Source of the DNA: JAVBMP01 sp031552195
GTDB taxonomy: Bacteria; Desulfobacterota; Desulfovibrionia; Desulfovibrionales; Desulfovibrionaceae
NCBI GenBank assembly: GCA_031552195.1
Contig: JAVBMT010000003.1
Coordinates: 62,001-126,000 of the forward strand
Reading direction: 5' to 3'
DNA: 64,000 nucleotides
The number at the start of each line of letters is the position of its first letter. Position 1 is the stretch's first letter. Under the pieces are notes generated by a model that worked only from the letters and a program-made list of their open reading frames with translations, was not told the DNA's origin and did not search any database. The translations under genes and the position numbers were made by a program. Positions 1-8,457 of this stretch are shown piece after piece.

Positions 1-1218
1 CCCGTTTTCCAGAATGGCTACCATGGTGCGCCCTGTGGGCAGGCCCGAGCCGTTCAGGGTGTGCGCATACTCCAGCTTGCCCGCCGCGTTGCGAAAGCGC
101 AAATTGGCGCGGCGGGCCTGAAAGTCGCCGCAGTTCGAGCAGGAGGAAATTTCCCGGTAGGTGTTCTGCCCCGGCAGCCAGACTTCAATATCGTAAGTCT
201 TGCAGGAAGAGAAGCCCATATCGCCGGTGCAAAGCGTGATCACGCGGTAGGGAAGTTCGAGCTTACGCAGCAGGGCTTCGGCGTGCGAGCGCATTTTTTC
301 CAGTTCGTCAAAAGAAGAATCCGGGTGGGCGATGCGCACCATCTCCACCTTGCCGAACTGATGCTGGCGGATCAGACCTTTGGTGTCCTTGCCGTAGCTT
401 CCGGCTTCGGAACGGAAGCAGCTGGTGTGGGCGGCGTAAGCCAGGGGAAGGCTTTTTTCATCGAGAATTTCATCGGCGTGCAGATTCGTCAGCGGCACTT
501 CGGCTGTGGGAATAAGGAAATATTCCCAGTTTTGCAGCTTGAAAAGGTCTTCCTCGAACTTGGGCAGGTTGCCGGTGCCCGTCATACTCTTGCGGTTTAC
601 GATGACCGGGGGGATAATTTCGGCGTAGCCGTGCTCGCCGGTTTGCACGTCAAGGAAAAAGTTGGCTATGGCTCGCTCCAGGCGTGCGGCCCAGCGCCAC
701 AAGACAGTGAAGCGGCTGCCGGCGAGCTTGGCCCCGCGCTCAAAGTCCAGCCCGGCGCAAAGCCCCGGGGGGGTGTTCGGGTCAACCCCGGCCAGTTCCC
801 AATGTTCCTTAGGCTTAAAGTCAAAGGCGGGCGGGGTTCCCCAGCGTGCAACCTCCGGGTTGTCTTTTTCGTCTTTGCCGACCGGAACGCTGCTGTGCGG
901 AATATTCGGAATATTGAGCATCCAGCTGTTCTGGGCTTCCTGCACGGCGGCGGTTTCCGCGTCCAGCGCCTTTATGCGCTCGCCCAGCGCCGCGGTTTGC
1001 GTTATCAGCGCGGAGGCGTCAGCCCCGGCTTTTTTCAGCGCGGCCACTTCGGCCGATGCTTTATTGCGTTCAGCCTTCAGGTTTTCCACTTCCGAGAGCA
1101 GGGCGCGCCGCTTCGCGTCAAGGTCTGTGAATTCGTCCATGCTCAGGCCTGAATTGCGGTTTTTTAAAGATTCAGCGACAAGTTCCGGGTTTTTTTGCAA
1201 TAATTTTAGGTCAAGCAT
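1..1218 (-). CDS. serS: Seryl-tRNA synthetase, 3' end cut by the window edge
   Basis: Charges tRNA-Ser with serine in the cytoplasm (class II aminoacyl-tRNA synthetase). The frame is open from ATG at 1218 to position 1, giving 406 residues with no stop; the family is usually about 425 residues, so roughly 20 C-terminal residues are missing. An N-terminal charged helical region (about residues 30-110) fits the tRNA-binding coiled coil. Class II motif 2 is visible (FRSEAG followed by RQHQF), and motif 3 (GLPTGRTMVAILENG) lies right at the edge. The start has GGGAG 7 nt upstream and sits 14 nt after the tyrS stop, so the two synthetases are probably cotranscribed. Confidence 0.96.
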   Translation of the reverse strand, partial: MLDLKLLQKNPELVAESLKNRNSGLSMDEFTDLDAKRRALLSEVENLKAERNKASAEVAALKKAGADASALITQTAALGERIKALDAETAAVQEAQNSWMLNIPNIPHSSVPVGKDEKDNPEVARWGTPPAFDFKPKEHWELAGVDPNTPPGLCAGLDFERGAKLAGSRFTVLWRWAARLERAIANFFLDVQTGEHGYAEIIPPVIVNRKSMTGTGNLPKFEEDLFKLQNWEYFLIPTAEVPLTNLHADEILDEKSLPLAYAAHTSCFRSEAGSYGKDTKGLIRQHQFGKVEMVRIAHPDSSFDELEKMRSHAEALLRKLELPYRVITLCTGDMGFSSCKTYDIEVWLPGQNTYREISSCSNCGDFQARRANLRFRNAAGKLEYAHTLNGSGLPTGRTMVAILENG

Positions 1219-1232
1219 GGCGTTTCTCCCGA

Positions 1233-2462
1233 TTATTTTACCTGAAGGCGCAAAAATCTTTTCTTGCCGAGCTTTACGATATATTCGCCCGCCGGCAGCG
1301 GCGTGAAGGCGTCGGCGTGCACGGCGTCGTTAACGGCCAGGGCGTTCTGAGCGATGAGGCGTTTGGCTTCCCCGCGCGAGGCCGTAAGCCCGGCGTCGGT
1401 CAGGAAGGCCGCCGGGCTTGATGTTTCGCCGAACAGGCAAGTGAAGGCGGGCGCGTCTTCAGGCACCCCGCCCCCGGCGAAAACGGCGTTAAAGCCCAGG
1501 CGCGCTTCCATGGCTTCTTTCTCGCCATGGTAGCGGGCTGTTATTTCAAAGGCCAGGTCTTCTTTAACGGTTTTGGGGTGGGCCTCGCCGTTTTCCACCT
1601 TTTTGCGCAGCGCGGCGATGTCCTCGAGGCTTTTATCGGAAAGCAGCTCGAAATAGCGCCACATCAGGTCGTCGGAAATAGACATCAGCTTGCCGAAAAT
1701 TTGCGCAGGCGCTTCGTCTATGCCTACATAGTTGCCGAGCGACTTGGACATTTTCTTGATTCCGTCAAGCCCTTCCAGCAGCGGCATGGTAAGGATGCAC
1801 TGCGGCTCTTGCCCGTATTGGTTTTGCAAGTGGCGGCCCACCAGCAGGTTGAAGGTCTGGTCCGTTCCGCCCAGTTCCACATCGGCGCGCAGGGCCACGG
1901 AGTCGTAGCCTTGCGCCAGCGGGTAGATGAATTCGTGAATGGCTATGGGAATATTGTTGCGGAAACGCTTGGCGAAGTCGTCGCGCTCCATCATGCGGGC
2001 CACGGTGTAGCATGAGGTCAGGCGTATGAAGTCAGCCGAGCTCATGGCGTTCATCCAGCGCGAGTTGAAGTCCACCACGGTTTTTTCCGGGTCAAGTATC
2101 TTGAAAACCTGTTTTTTATAGGTTTCGGCGTTGGTGTTGATCTGCTCCGGCGTGAGGGCCGGGCGGGTTTCCGAGCGGCCGGAGGGGTCGCCGATCAGGC
2201 CGGTGAAGTCCCCGATCAGGAAAATGATTTCATGCCCGAGTTCCTGAAAGTGCCGCATTTTTTGCAGCAGCACGGTATGCCCGAGGTGCAGGTCGGGAGC
2301 GGTAGGGTCGAACCCGGCTTTGATGCGCAGGGGCTTTCCGCGCGAAAGTTTCCTGCGCAGTTCTTTCTCGTCAATCAACTCCGCGCAGCCGCGTAAAATC
2401 TGGGCCATCTGCCGGTTTATCTCCGGAGAAGAAAATTTGTCTTCGTCGTTTCCCTTCGGCAT
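1233..2462 (-). CDS. tyrS: Tyrosyl-tRNA synthetase
   Basis: Class I synthetase that attaches tyrosine to tRNA-Tyr. The 409-residue protein has the HLGH form of the HIGH signature (about residues 59-62), the GGTDQTFN region of the tyrosine pocket, KMSKS (about residues 237-241) and a C-terminal S4-like RNA-binding domain. KMSKS rather than KFGKT points to the TyrZ-like subgroup. The frame could begin 14 codons earlier, but ATG at 2462 is preferred because GGGAG lies 8 nt upstream and the extra residues are unlike the family. serS follows after 14 nt. Confidence 0.96.
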   Translation of the reverse strand: MPKGNDEDKFSSPEINRQMAQILRGCAELIDEKELRRKLSRGKPLRIKAGFDPTAPDLHLGHTVLLQKMRHFQELGHEIIFLIGDFTGLIGDPSGRSETRPALTPEQINTNAETYKKQVFKILDPEKTVVDFNSRWMNAMSSADFIRLTSCYTVARMMERDDFAKRFRNNIPIAIHEFIYPLAQGYDSVALRADVELGGTDQTFNLLVGRHLQNQYGQEPQCILTMPLLEGLDGIKKMSKSLGNYVGIDEAPAQIFGKLMSISDDLMWRYFELLSDKSLEDIAALRKKVENGEAHPKTVKEDLAFEITARYHGEKEAMEARLGFNAVFAGGGVPEDAPAFTCLFGETSSPAAFLTDAGLTASRGEAKRLIAQNALAVNDAVHADAFTPLPAGEYIVKLGKKRFLRLQVK

Positions 2463-2738
2463 GTTCTCGCTCCCGCAACAAAAAGTAATGTTCTGGTCTG
2501 GCAAAGAACCGCCGCCTTGTCAAGGGAGAAGCTCACCCGGCGCGCCGCCGCGAGAAGGGCCAGGGCGGCCGCGTTTTGCGGCCGGGCGGGCTGGGGAAAA
2601 ATTTCATATTGATTTTATTGGATAAAGTATCGCGCACCTTTCGCACATCTTTGGGTCATGGCATAAAAGTAAATAATTTGTAGGTGTTATATTTGAAAAA
2701 AGAGAGTCGTGGCAAAAGAAAAGAACTGATTTTTCTGC

Positions 2739-2767
2739 TTGACAGAAGCTTGCTTTTGGCCTTTTAT
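2739..2767 (+). promoter_or_regulatory. Sigma70-like promoter of the mraZ/dcw cluster
   Basis: A consensus TTGACA (2739-2744) is followed after 17 bp by TTTTAT (2762-2767), a 4/6 match to TATAAT. The predicted transcription start falls inside the GTGG repeats that follow, which suits repression by MraZ. Positions are read directly; promoter function is inferred. Confidence 0.65.
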
Positions 2768-2811
2768 GTGGTGAAAAGTGGTAAAAAGTGGAATATATTC
2801 CCTAGAAGTGG
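2768..2811 (+). promoter_or_regulatory. MraZ operator: phased GTGG repeats
   Basis: GTGG occurs at 2768, 2778, 2788 and 2808, each within a 10-bp unit of the form GTGG(T/A)NAAAA; the unit expected at 2798 is degenerate. MraZ proteins are known to bind TGGGN-type repeats separated by 5 nt upstream of their own gene. The matching 10-bp period, the position just after the -10 box and the adjacent mraZ gene make an autoregulatory operator very likely. Confidence 0.75.
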
Positions 2812-2836
2812 TAAAAATAGTCAAAGGGCTGTTTAA

Positions 2837-3283
2837 ATGCTGTTCAGAGGCCGCTCACTACGCAACCTTGATCCCAAATCCAGGGTCATGCTTCCTCCCG
2901 GGTTCCGCGAGATTCTTCTTTCGCGTTCCGAGCAGGGCGGCCTTGTGCTCACCACTTACGACAGCTGCATAGTGGGCTTTCCCCTGCCGGACTGGCTTGT
3001 GTTCGAAGAAAAGCTGAATTCGGTAAGAAACGCCGACAGCCGCCTGCGTAATTTCCGCCGCCTGGTTATCGGCGGGGCTGAAGAAATGGCCGCAGACGCG
3101 CAGGGCCGCATACGTCTTTCCAAAGACCACCTCAACTACGCCGGAATAAGCCGCGAACTGGTCGTCATGGGGCAGGGGCCGCGCTTCGAGATATGGGATC
3201 CGGCCCGCCTCGATCTTGCGCTGCAACAGGATTTCGACAACGTAACGGACAGCCTGGAGCCTGGCTTTGACCTCGTTTTCTGA
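2837..3283 (+). CDS. mraZ: Transcriptional regulator MraZ
   Basis: DNA-binding regulator of the division and cell-wall cluster, forming a ring of double SpoVT-AbrB domains. The 148-residue protein has the two DxxxR signatures of the family (D12-R16 and D87-R91). The start is supported by AAAGGG at 2823-2828, 8 nt before the ATG. It is the first gene of the cluster, and its last 17 nt overlap rsmH, suggesting translational coupling. Its own operator array lies just upstream. Confidence 0.95.
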   Translation: MLFRGRSLRNLDPKSRVMLPPGFREILLSRSEQGGLVLTTYDSCIVGFPLPDWLVFEEKLNSVRNADSRLRNFRRLVIGGAEEMAADAQGRIRLSKDHLNYAGISRELVVMGQGPRFEIWDPARLDLALQQDFDNVTDSLEPGFDLVF

Positions 3284-4214
3284 ACAGGCCGGGCATATCC
3301 CCGTTCTTTTGGCGGAAACGCTCGCCGCTCTCGCGGTCAAGCCGGGCGGGCGTTACCTTGACGGAACCTTGGGCCTTGGGGGGCATAGCGAGGCCATTCT
3401 GTCAGCGGGCGGGCAGGTGCTCGGGCTGGATCATGATATTGAAGCCCTTGAATTGGCCAGGGAACGCCTGGCCCGTTTTGGAGGAGCTTTTCAGGCCCGC
3501 CATTCGGCCTTTGCCGATTTCGCCGTTTTTCTGGATGAGCTGGGCTGGAAGAAGCTTGACGGCGCGCTGATAGATATAGGCGTCTCTTCCTTGCAGATAG
3601 ACAGCCCAGAGCGCGGTTTCAGTTTTTTATCCGACGGGCCGCTGGACATGCGCATGAACCGGACCGGCGGGAACCGTTCGGCGGCGGCCCTGGTCAACCG
3701 GGCAACGGTGGCCCAGCTTAAGGACATTATCGAAACTTACGGTGAAGACCCTCAGGCCGGGCGGATTGCCAGGGCCATAGACGACGCCAGGTCAAAGGCC
3801 CCTATAGAAACCACCGCCCAGCTGGCCGCCGTGGTTGAACGCGCTTACCCGCCCAAGTGGCGGGCCAAGGCGAGAAATCATCCGGCTACCCGCACTTTTC
3901 AGGCCCTGCGCATGGTGGTTAACGGCGAACTTGAACAGCTGGATCTTTTTTTGCGGAATATCGTGCCGTGCCTCGCTCCGGGCGGGCGCTTGGCGGTTAT
4001 AACCTTCCATTCGCTGGAAGACCGCATGGTCAAACATTTCATGCGCGAAGAAGCCACGGGCTGCATTTGCCCTCCACAGGTGCTGCGTTGCTCTTGCGGG
4101 CACGAAGCCAGCCTTGGGCTGGTCGATAAAAAAGGCGTAACCCCGGGTGAAGAGGAATTGCGCCGCAATCCTCGTTCAGCCAGCGCCCGTTTGCGCGTGG
4201 CGCAAAAACTGTGA
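3267..4214 (+). CDS. rsmH: 16S rRNA (cytosine-1402-N4) methyltransferase RsmH
   Basis: S-adenosylmethionine-dependent methyltransferase acting on C1402 of 16S rRNA in the decoding site (also called MraW). The 315-residue length is typical. Visible are HIPVLL near the N-terminus, the SAM-binding GTLGLGGH, the GALIDIGVSS strand, and the conserved NHPATRTFQALRM and ITFHSLEDR segments of the family. It overlaps mraZ by 17 nt and is followed after 6 nt by ftsL. RsmI, which modifies the same nucleotide, is encoded at 34825-35676 on the other strand. Confidence 0.97.
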   Translation: MTSFSEQAGHIPVLLAETLAALAVKPGGRYLDGTLGLGGHSEAILSAGGQVLGLDHDIEALELARERLARFGGAFQARHSAFADFAVFLDELGWKKLDGALIDIGVSSLQIDSPERGFSFLSDGPLDMRMNRTGGNRSAAALVNRATVAQLKDIIETYGEDPQAGRIARAIDDARSKAPIETTAQLAAVVERAYPPKWRAKARNHPATRTFQALRMVVNGELEQLDLFLRNIVPCLAPGGRLAVITFHSLEDRMVKHFMREEATGCICPPQVLRCSCGHEASLGLVDKKGVTPGEEELRRNPRSASARLRVAQKL

Positions 4215-4220
4215 GACGGA

Positions 4221-4538
4221 ATGGAAGCGGTCAAGAATTCGCCTGAACAGGCCGGAAAAAACGGAAAAGGCTGGGTTTTCGGCATGATAGTCCTTTTGCT
4301 CAGCGCCTTGGGCCTCAGCCTGCTTCTGGTCTGGCTCAATGTGGAGCGCACGGATTTGGGTTATCAGCATAAAAGCCGCCTTGACCAGATAAGCGAGCGC
4401 AAAAATACGGCGGAGAAGCTGGACGTGGAGCGGGAGCGCCTGCTCAGCCCGGCGGTCTTGCTGAACCGGGCCAAGGAACTCGGCCTGCGTGACGCGCGGC
4501 CCGGGCAGATAAGGCGCATTGAACAGCCGAAGCGTTAA
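4221..4538 (+). CDS. ftsL: Cell division protein FtsL
   Basis: Small bitopic membrane protein of the divisome. The 105-residue product has a short cytoplasmic N-terminus, one transmembrane segment (about residues 17-38) and a charged periplasmic helical region that fits the FtsL coiled coil. Sequence conservation in this family is low, so the assignment leans on size, topology and its position between rsmH and the penicillin-binding protein gene. The start codon lies 6 nt after the rsmH stop. Confidence 0.85.
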   Translation: MEAVKNSPEQAGKNGKGWVFGMIVLLLSALGLSLLLVWLNVERTDLGYQHKSRLDQISERKNTAEKLDVERERLLSPAVLLNRAKELGLRDARPGQIRRIEQPKR

Positions 4539-4618
4539 CTCTTCAGGTTTTTAAATTATTTCGCAATGTTTGCGCAAATCGCCCGAAGGGGCGGCAGCAC
4601 CGGATATACTGACAGCTT

Positions 4619-6910
4619 ATGAGACCACGGAGAACTTCAGACATCCGCCCGAGGCACAGGGGCGAAACCCGGCGCGGCACGCACGCGTCCAGGCCCAACG
4701 TGGCGCAGAACAGGCACACCCAGCCGGCTCCGGAAAAGCCCAAGGGAATCGAGTGGGGGCGCGGCCGGGTCTGGGGCGTGGGCATAGTGCTGGCTTTGGT
4801 CTGGCTGGCTCTCTGGGGCAGGCTTTTCTTCCTCCAGATCATCAATGGAGCGGAATACGCCGAACGGGCAAGGCGCCAGCACCTGGTGACGGAAGTCATT
4901 TCCGGGCGGCGCGGGGCCATTTATGACCGCAACGGGTCTGTTATGGCCCGCAGTGTGGAGCATCTTTCGGTTTCCGTGCGTCCTTCCGAAATCGCCGATT
5001 TGCCGGAAACCACGCTTTTTTTGTCGAAAACCCTGGGTATGAACGTTGCTCAGGTGCGTAAAATGCTCACGGAAACCAAAGGGTTCGTATGGGTGGCCCG
5101 CAAGGTTGACGACAAGGCCTCAAAGGCCATAGCCGAAGCCAAGCTGCGCGGAGTTTACCTTACGCCGGAATATGAGCGGGTCTATCCGAACCGCCAGGCG
5201 GCCGGGCAGCTGCTCGGCTTTGTCGGCCTGGACAACAAGGGCCTGGAAGGGCTTGAGGCTTCATTCCAGAAACGTCTTTCCGGCACCGAGGCCAGGCAGC
5301 TTGTGCAGCGCGACGCCAGGGGGAGGCGGGTATACCTTGACGGCAAGGACGAAGGGGCGGAACTTTCCGGGCAGGACCTCCACCTGACCATAGACCTGGT
5401 CACCCAGATATTCGCCGAAGAGGCGCTGGAGAAATATGTCGCCAAGTTCGGGGCGCGCTGGGGCGGCTGCATAGTCGTAGATATCGCCAGCGCGGAAGTG
5501 CGGGCCTGGGCGCAATATCCTTTCTTCAACCCCAACAGCTATCAGAGCTTTTCATCTTTCGTGCGGCGGGACAAGCTCGCGCTTGACGCCCTTGAGCAGG
5601 GCTCCACGATGAAATCTTTCCTTATCGCCGCCGCGTTGCAAGAGAAGGTGGTCACGCGCGACAGCGAATTCAACTGCGAACAGGGCAAATGGCCTTTCCG
5701 CAGCGTGCTGATACGCGACACCCATCCGTACGGCGTGTTGCCGGTGAACAAGATATTGAGGGTTTCAAGCAATATAGGCTGCGCCAAAATCGGCCTTAAA
5801 ATGGGCGCCCCGACCTATTGGGGCTATCTTGACCGGCTCGGTTTCGGGCGTAAGACCGGTTTGCCTCTGATGGGCGAAAACCCTGGCATTTTACGCGCTC
5901 CGGCCCAATGGCACGACGTTGACACCGCCACCGCCTCTTTCGGCCAGAGTTTTTCCGCCACATCGGCCCAGGTGGCCCAGGCCTATCTTTGCCTGGTGAG
6001 CGGAGGGGTCAAGCGCCCGCTTAAATTGGTGCGGTCTGAAGACCGCAAGGAAATGCCGCCCATACCCGACCTTGCCCCGGCCATAGACGGAGTTTCCGGC
6101 CAGGCTAGCGGAATTGGCGGCGCCTCCGGCGAAACCGGAACGGTGCTCGGCGGAGTGAGCGGGGCCGCGAGCATGGCGGAGGCCAATTCCAGTTATCGGG
6201 TTTTTTCGGAAGACGTTTGCAAGCAGATTTTGGAATTTTTGCGCGAGGTGGTTGAGGGTGAAGGCGGAACCGGCGGCCAAGCCGCCATTCCCGGCCTGCA
6301 CGTCGGCGGAAAAACCGGAACCGCCCAGAAGGCGGATTCCAGCGGGCGCTACGGCGCCAAGCGTGTGGGGTCTTTTGTCGGCGTAGTGCCGGCGGATAAC
6401 CCGCGTTACCTGATAGTTACCGTGTTTGACGAGCCTGTGGTCAACCAGTACGGGGGCGTGATCGCGGCTCCGGTCTTCCGCGAAGTGGCAATGCGGGCCA
6501 TGGCGCAGGACGGCTACCTTCCCGCCCCGGAAGACCCTTTTCAGGCCGCCGCCGCCGCTGCCGGCAAGCTCCGGCCTGACGCCCAGGTGCGGCAGGAAGT
6601 GAAAAAAAAGCAGGAACAGGAAGCCAAAGCCAGAGCCAAGGCCCTGGCGGCGCGCCAGTCCGGCGCTTCCGAACCGAAAGTGCGCGAGTACGATCCGGAA
6701 AATATTCTTGAAGCGATTTCCCCGGAACGGGTGCCCAACGTCAAAGGGCAAGACGTGCGCCAGGCGGTGGAGGTTTTCGGCCAGGCCGGGTTCATGCCCA
6801 AGATACACGGCAGCGGCAGCGTGATTGTAAGGCAGCTTCCCGAAGCGGGCGGCAAATGGCCTGACCGGGCGGCGGACGCGGAATGCGCCCTGTGGCTGGG
6901 CGAAAAGTAG
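4619..6910 (+). CDS. ftsI: Septal peptidoglycan transpeptidase (FtsI/PBP3 type) with C-terminal PASTA-like region
   Basis: Class B penicillin-binding protein that cross-links septal peptidoglycan. Order: basic N-terminus, one membrane anchor (about residues 51-70), dimerisation/pedestal domain, transpeptidase domain with S329-T-M-K, S383-S-N and K565-T-G-T, then an A/K/E-rich linker and a C-terminal segment (about residues 700-763) resembling a single PASTA domain. At 763 residues it is longer than enterobacterial FtsI (about 590). A Gly/Ser/Ala-rich insertion (about residues 485-525) sits inside the transpeptidase domain just before the KTG motif. No strong ribosome binding site is visible at the chosen ATG. 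Confidence 0.93.
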   Translation: MRPRRTSDIRPRHRGETRRGTHASRPNVAQNRHTQPAPEKPKGIEWGRGRVWGVGIVLALVWLALWGRLFFLQIINGAEYAERARRQHLVTEVISGRRGAIYDRNGSVMARSVEHLSVSVRPSEIADLPETTLFLSKTLGMNVAQVRKMLTETKGFVWVARKVDDKASKAIAEAKLRGVYLTPEYERVYPNRQAAGQLLGFVGLDNKGLEGLEASFQKRLSGTEARQLVQRDARGRRVYLDGKDEGAELSGQDLHLTIDLVTQIFAEEALEKYVAKFGARWGGCIVVDIASAEVRAWAQYPFFNPNSYQSFSSFVRRDKLALDALEQGSTMKSFLIAAALQEKVVTRDSEFNCEQGKWPFRSVLIRDTHPYGVLPVNKILRVSSNIGCAKIGLKMGAPTYWGYLDRLGFGRKTGLPLMGENPGILRAPAQWHDVDTATASFGQSFSATSAQVAQAYLCLVSGGVKRPLKLVRSEDRKEMPPIPDLAPAIDGVSGQASGIGGASGETGTVLGGVSGAASMAEANSSYRVFSEDVCKQILEFLREVVEGEGGTGGQAAIPGLHVGGKTGTAQKADSSGRYGAKRVGSFVGVVPADNPRYLIVTVFDEPVVNQYGGVIAAPVFREVAMRAMAQDGYLPAPEDPFQAAAAAAGKLRPDAQVRQEVKKKQEQEAKARAKALAARQSGASEPKVREYDPENILEAISPERVPNVKGQDVRQAVEVFGQAGFMPKIHGSGSVIVRQLPEAGGKWPDRAADAECALWLGEK

Positions 6911-6933
6911 TTTTTATTCCGGCGGAGGAAAAA

Positions 6934-8457
6934 ATGAATTTGCGGCATGTGACCTTTGAGGCGGCCCTTCAGGCTGTGTTGAGCGCTGAACGCGCGGTGC
7001 GCGCGAATTCACGGGAAATCAGGCCGGGGGATATCTTTGTGGTCATGCCGCCTAACGGGCAGGAGGCGGACGCGAAAGGCGGGGAACGCTATCTGCCCGA
7101 AGCCGTGCAGGCCGGAGCCGGAATAATCATTTGCGGGCAGGAGCATCTGAATCTTTTGAAAAGCCTGCCCGGGCAAGGCGATTTGTCCGTCTGCGCCGTT
7201 CCTTCGGTTCGCGCGGCCCTGGGGCAGCTCGCATTGGCCCAATACGGCGGCGATACGGGCTACCCGGCCCTGATCGGCGTGACCGGAACCAACGGAAAAA
7301 CGACCATAAGCTACCTGCTTGAACATCTTTTTACCGACCTCTGGCGCAAAACCGGCGTTATCGGAACCATCAGCTACCGCTGGCCGGGTTTTTCGCAGGA
7401 GGCTCCTCTTACCACGCCGGGTTGCCTGCAATTGCACAGCCTGATGGGCGAAATGGGCAAGGCCGGGGTGGATGTGGCCGTAATGGAAGTCTCTTCCCAC
7501 GCCCTTGAGCAGGAAAGGGTGGCCGGGCTTGATTTCCGGGCGGCCATTCTGACCAACATCACCCAGGACCATCTCGATTATCACCAGAACATGGAAAATT
7601 ACTATCAGGCCAAGGCCCGCCTGTTCCAGAACCCGGACGAAGGCGGCGTTCCGCTTGACAAAAAACTTTGCGTCATAAACGCGGACGACCCTTACGGCCG
7701 CAGACTGCTTGAGGAATGCGCCCTGCGCGGGGCGGCTTCCGGCCCCCTTGTGGCCTATACCCTCAAAGGCTTTGAACTGGCCGGGGCCGATACCCTCAGT
7801 TGCCGGATTATGGAGTCTTCCATAAACGGCCTGAAGCTGGAAATGAATTTCAAAGGCCAGTCATGGGAGCTGGAAAGTCCGCTTGTGGGCATGTTCAACG
7901 CCTATAACCTGCTGGCGGCCCAAGGGGTGGTCCTCGGGCTCGGCGGGGAAGTCGAAAGCCTGAAAAGCCTTGAAGCTTTCGGCGGGGTTCCGGGGCGCTT
8001 GCAGCGCATTCCGAACAAGCGCGGGCTGAACGTTTTTGTTGATTACGCCCACACGCCGGATGCGCTGGTCAACGTGATGCAGGCCTTGCGCGGCTGCGGT
8101 TTGAAGCGCCTTGTCGCCGTGTTCGGCTGCGGCGGCAACCGTGACCGCGCCAAGCGGCCCCTGATGGGGCGGGCGGTGGCGCAATATGCCGATGTTGCCG
8201 TGCTTACGTCCGACAACCCCCGGCATGAAGACCCGGAAATGATTATGGCCGACGTTTTGCCGGGCCTTTTGAAATGCCGGGAAATACATATCAACCCGAA
8301 CCGGCGCGAGGCCATAGCCAAAGCCCTTACTTTGGTCGGGCCGGAAGACGCCCTGCTGATAGCCGGAAAAGGGCATGAAACTTACCAGCAGATCGGAGAT
8401 GTCAAACATCCCTTCAGCGATTTTGACGTCGTGCGGGAGGCGCTCGAATGCAAATGA
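6934..8457 (+). CDS. murE: UDP-MurNAc-tripeptide synthetase (meso-diaminopimelate adding)
   Basis: ATP-dependent ligase adding the third stem-peptide residue. The 507-residue protein has the Mur ligase P-loop GTNGKTT (K122) and the DNPR motif (D427-R430), which in this family marks specificity for meso-diaminopimelate. An earlier in-frame ATG exists at 6883, overlapping ftsI, but ATG at 6934 has a strong GGCGGAGG just upstream and gives a normal family N-terminus. Its 3' end overlaps murF by 10 nt. Confidence 0.96.
   Translation: MNLRHVTFEAALQAVLSAERAVRANSREIRPGDIFVVMPPNGQEADAKGGERYLPEAVQAGAGIIICGQEHLNLLKSLPGQGDLSVCAVPSVRAALGQLALAQYGGDTGYPALIGVTGTNGKTTISYLLEHLFTDLWRKTGVIGTISYRWPGFSQEAPLTTPGCLQLHSLMGEMGKAGVDVAVMEVSSHALEQERVAGLDFRAAILTNITQDHLDYHQNMENYYQAKARLFQNPDEGGVPLDKKLCVINADDPYGRRLLEECALRGAASGPLVAYTLKGFELAGADTLSCRIMESSINGLKLEMNFKGQSWELESPLVGMFNAYNLLAAQGVVLGLGGEVESLKSLEAFGGVPGRLQRIPNKRGLNVFVDYAHTPDALVNVMQALRGCGLKRLVAVFGCGGNRDRAKRPLMGRAVAQYADVAVLTSDNPRHEDPEMIMADVLPGLLKCREIHINPNRREAIAKALTLVGPEDALLIAGKGHETYQQIGDVKHPFSDFDVVREALECK

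Larger units (their letters stand above)
2463..2836. other. Divergent intergenic region between tyrS and mraZ
   Basis: This 374-bp gap holds the mraZ promoter and MraZ boxes, listed separately. On the minus strand a TTGACA at 2518-2523 could be a tyrS -35 box, but no convincing -10 follows it. The stretch 2600-2720 is AT-rich compared with its surroundings. I see no gene and no T-box leader for tyrS. Confidence 0.6.

Noticed and set aside
61..1152. A 363-codon plus-strand frame at the window start
   Set aside because: It is antisense to serS, whose motifs are unmistakable; the plus-strand product resembles no protein family.
2463..2560. T-box leader for tyrS
   Set aside because: No T-box sequence or terminator hairpin is present in the short leader, and such leaders are rare outside Gram-positives.
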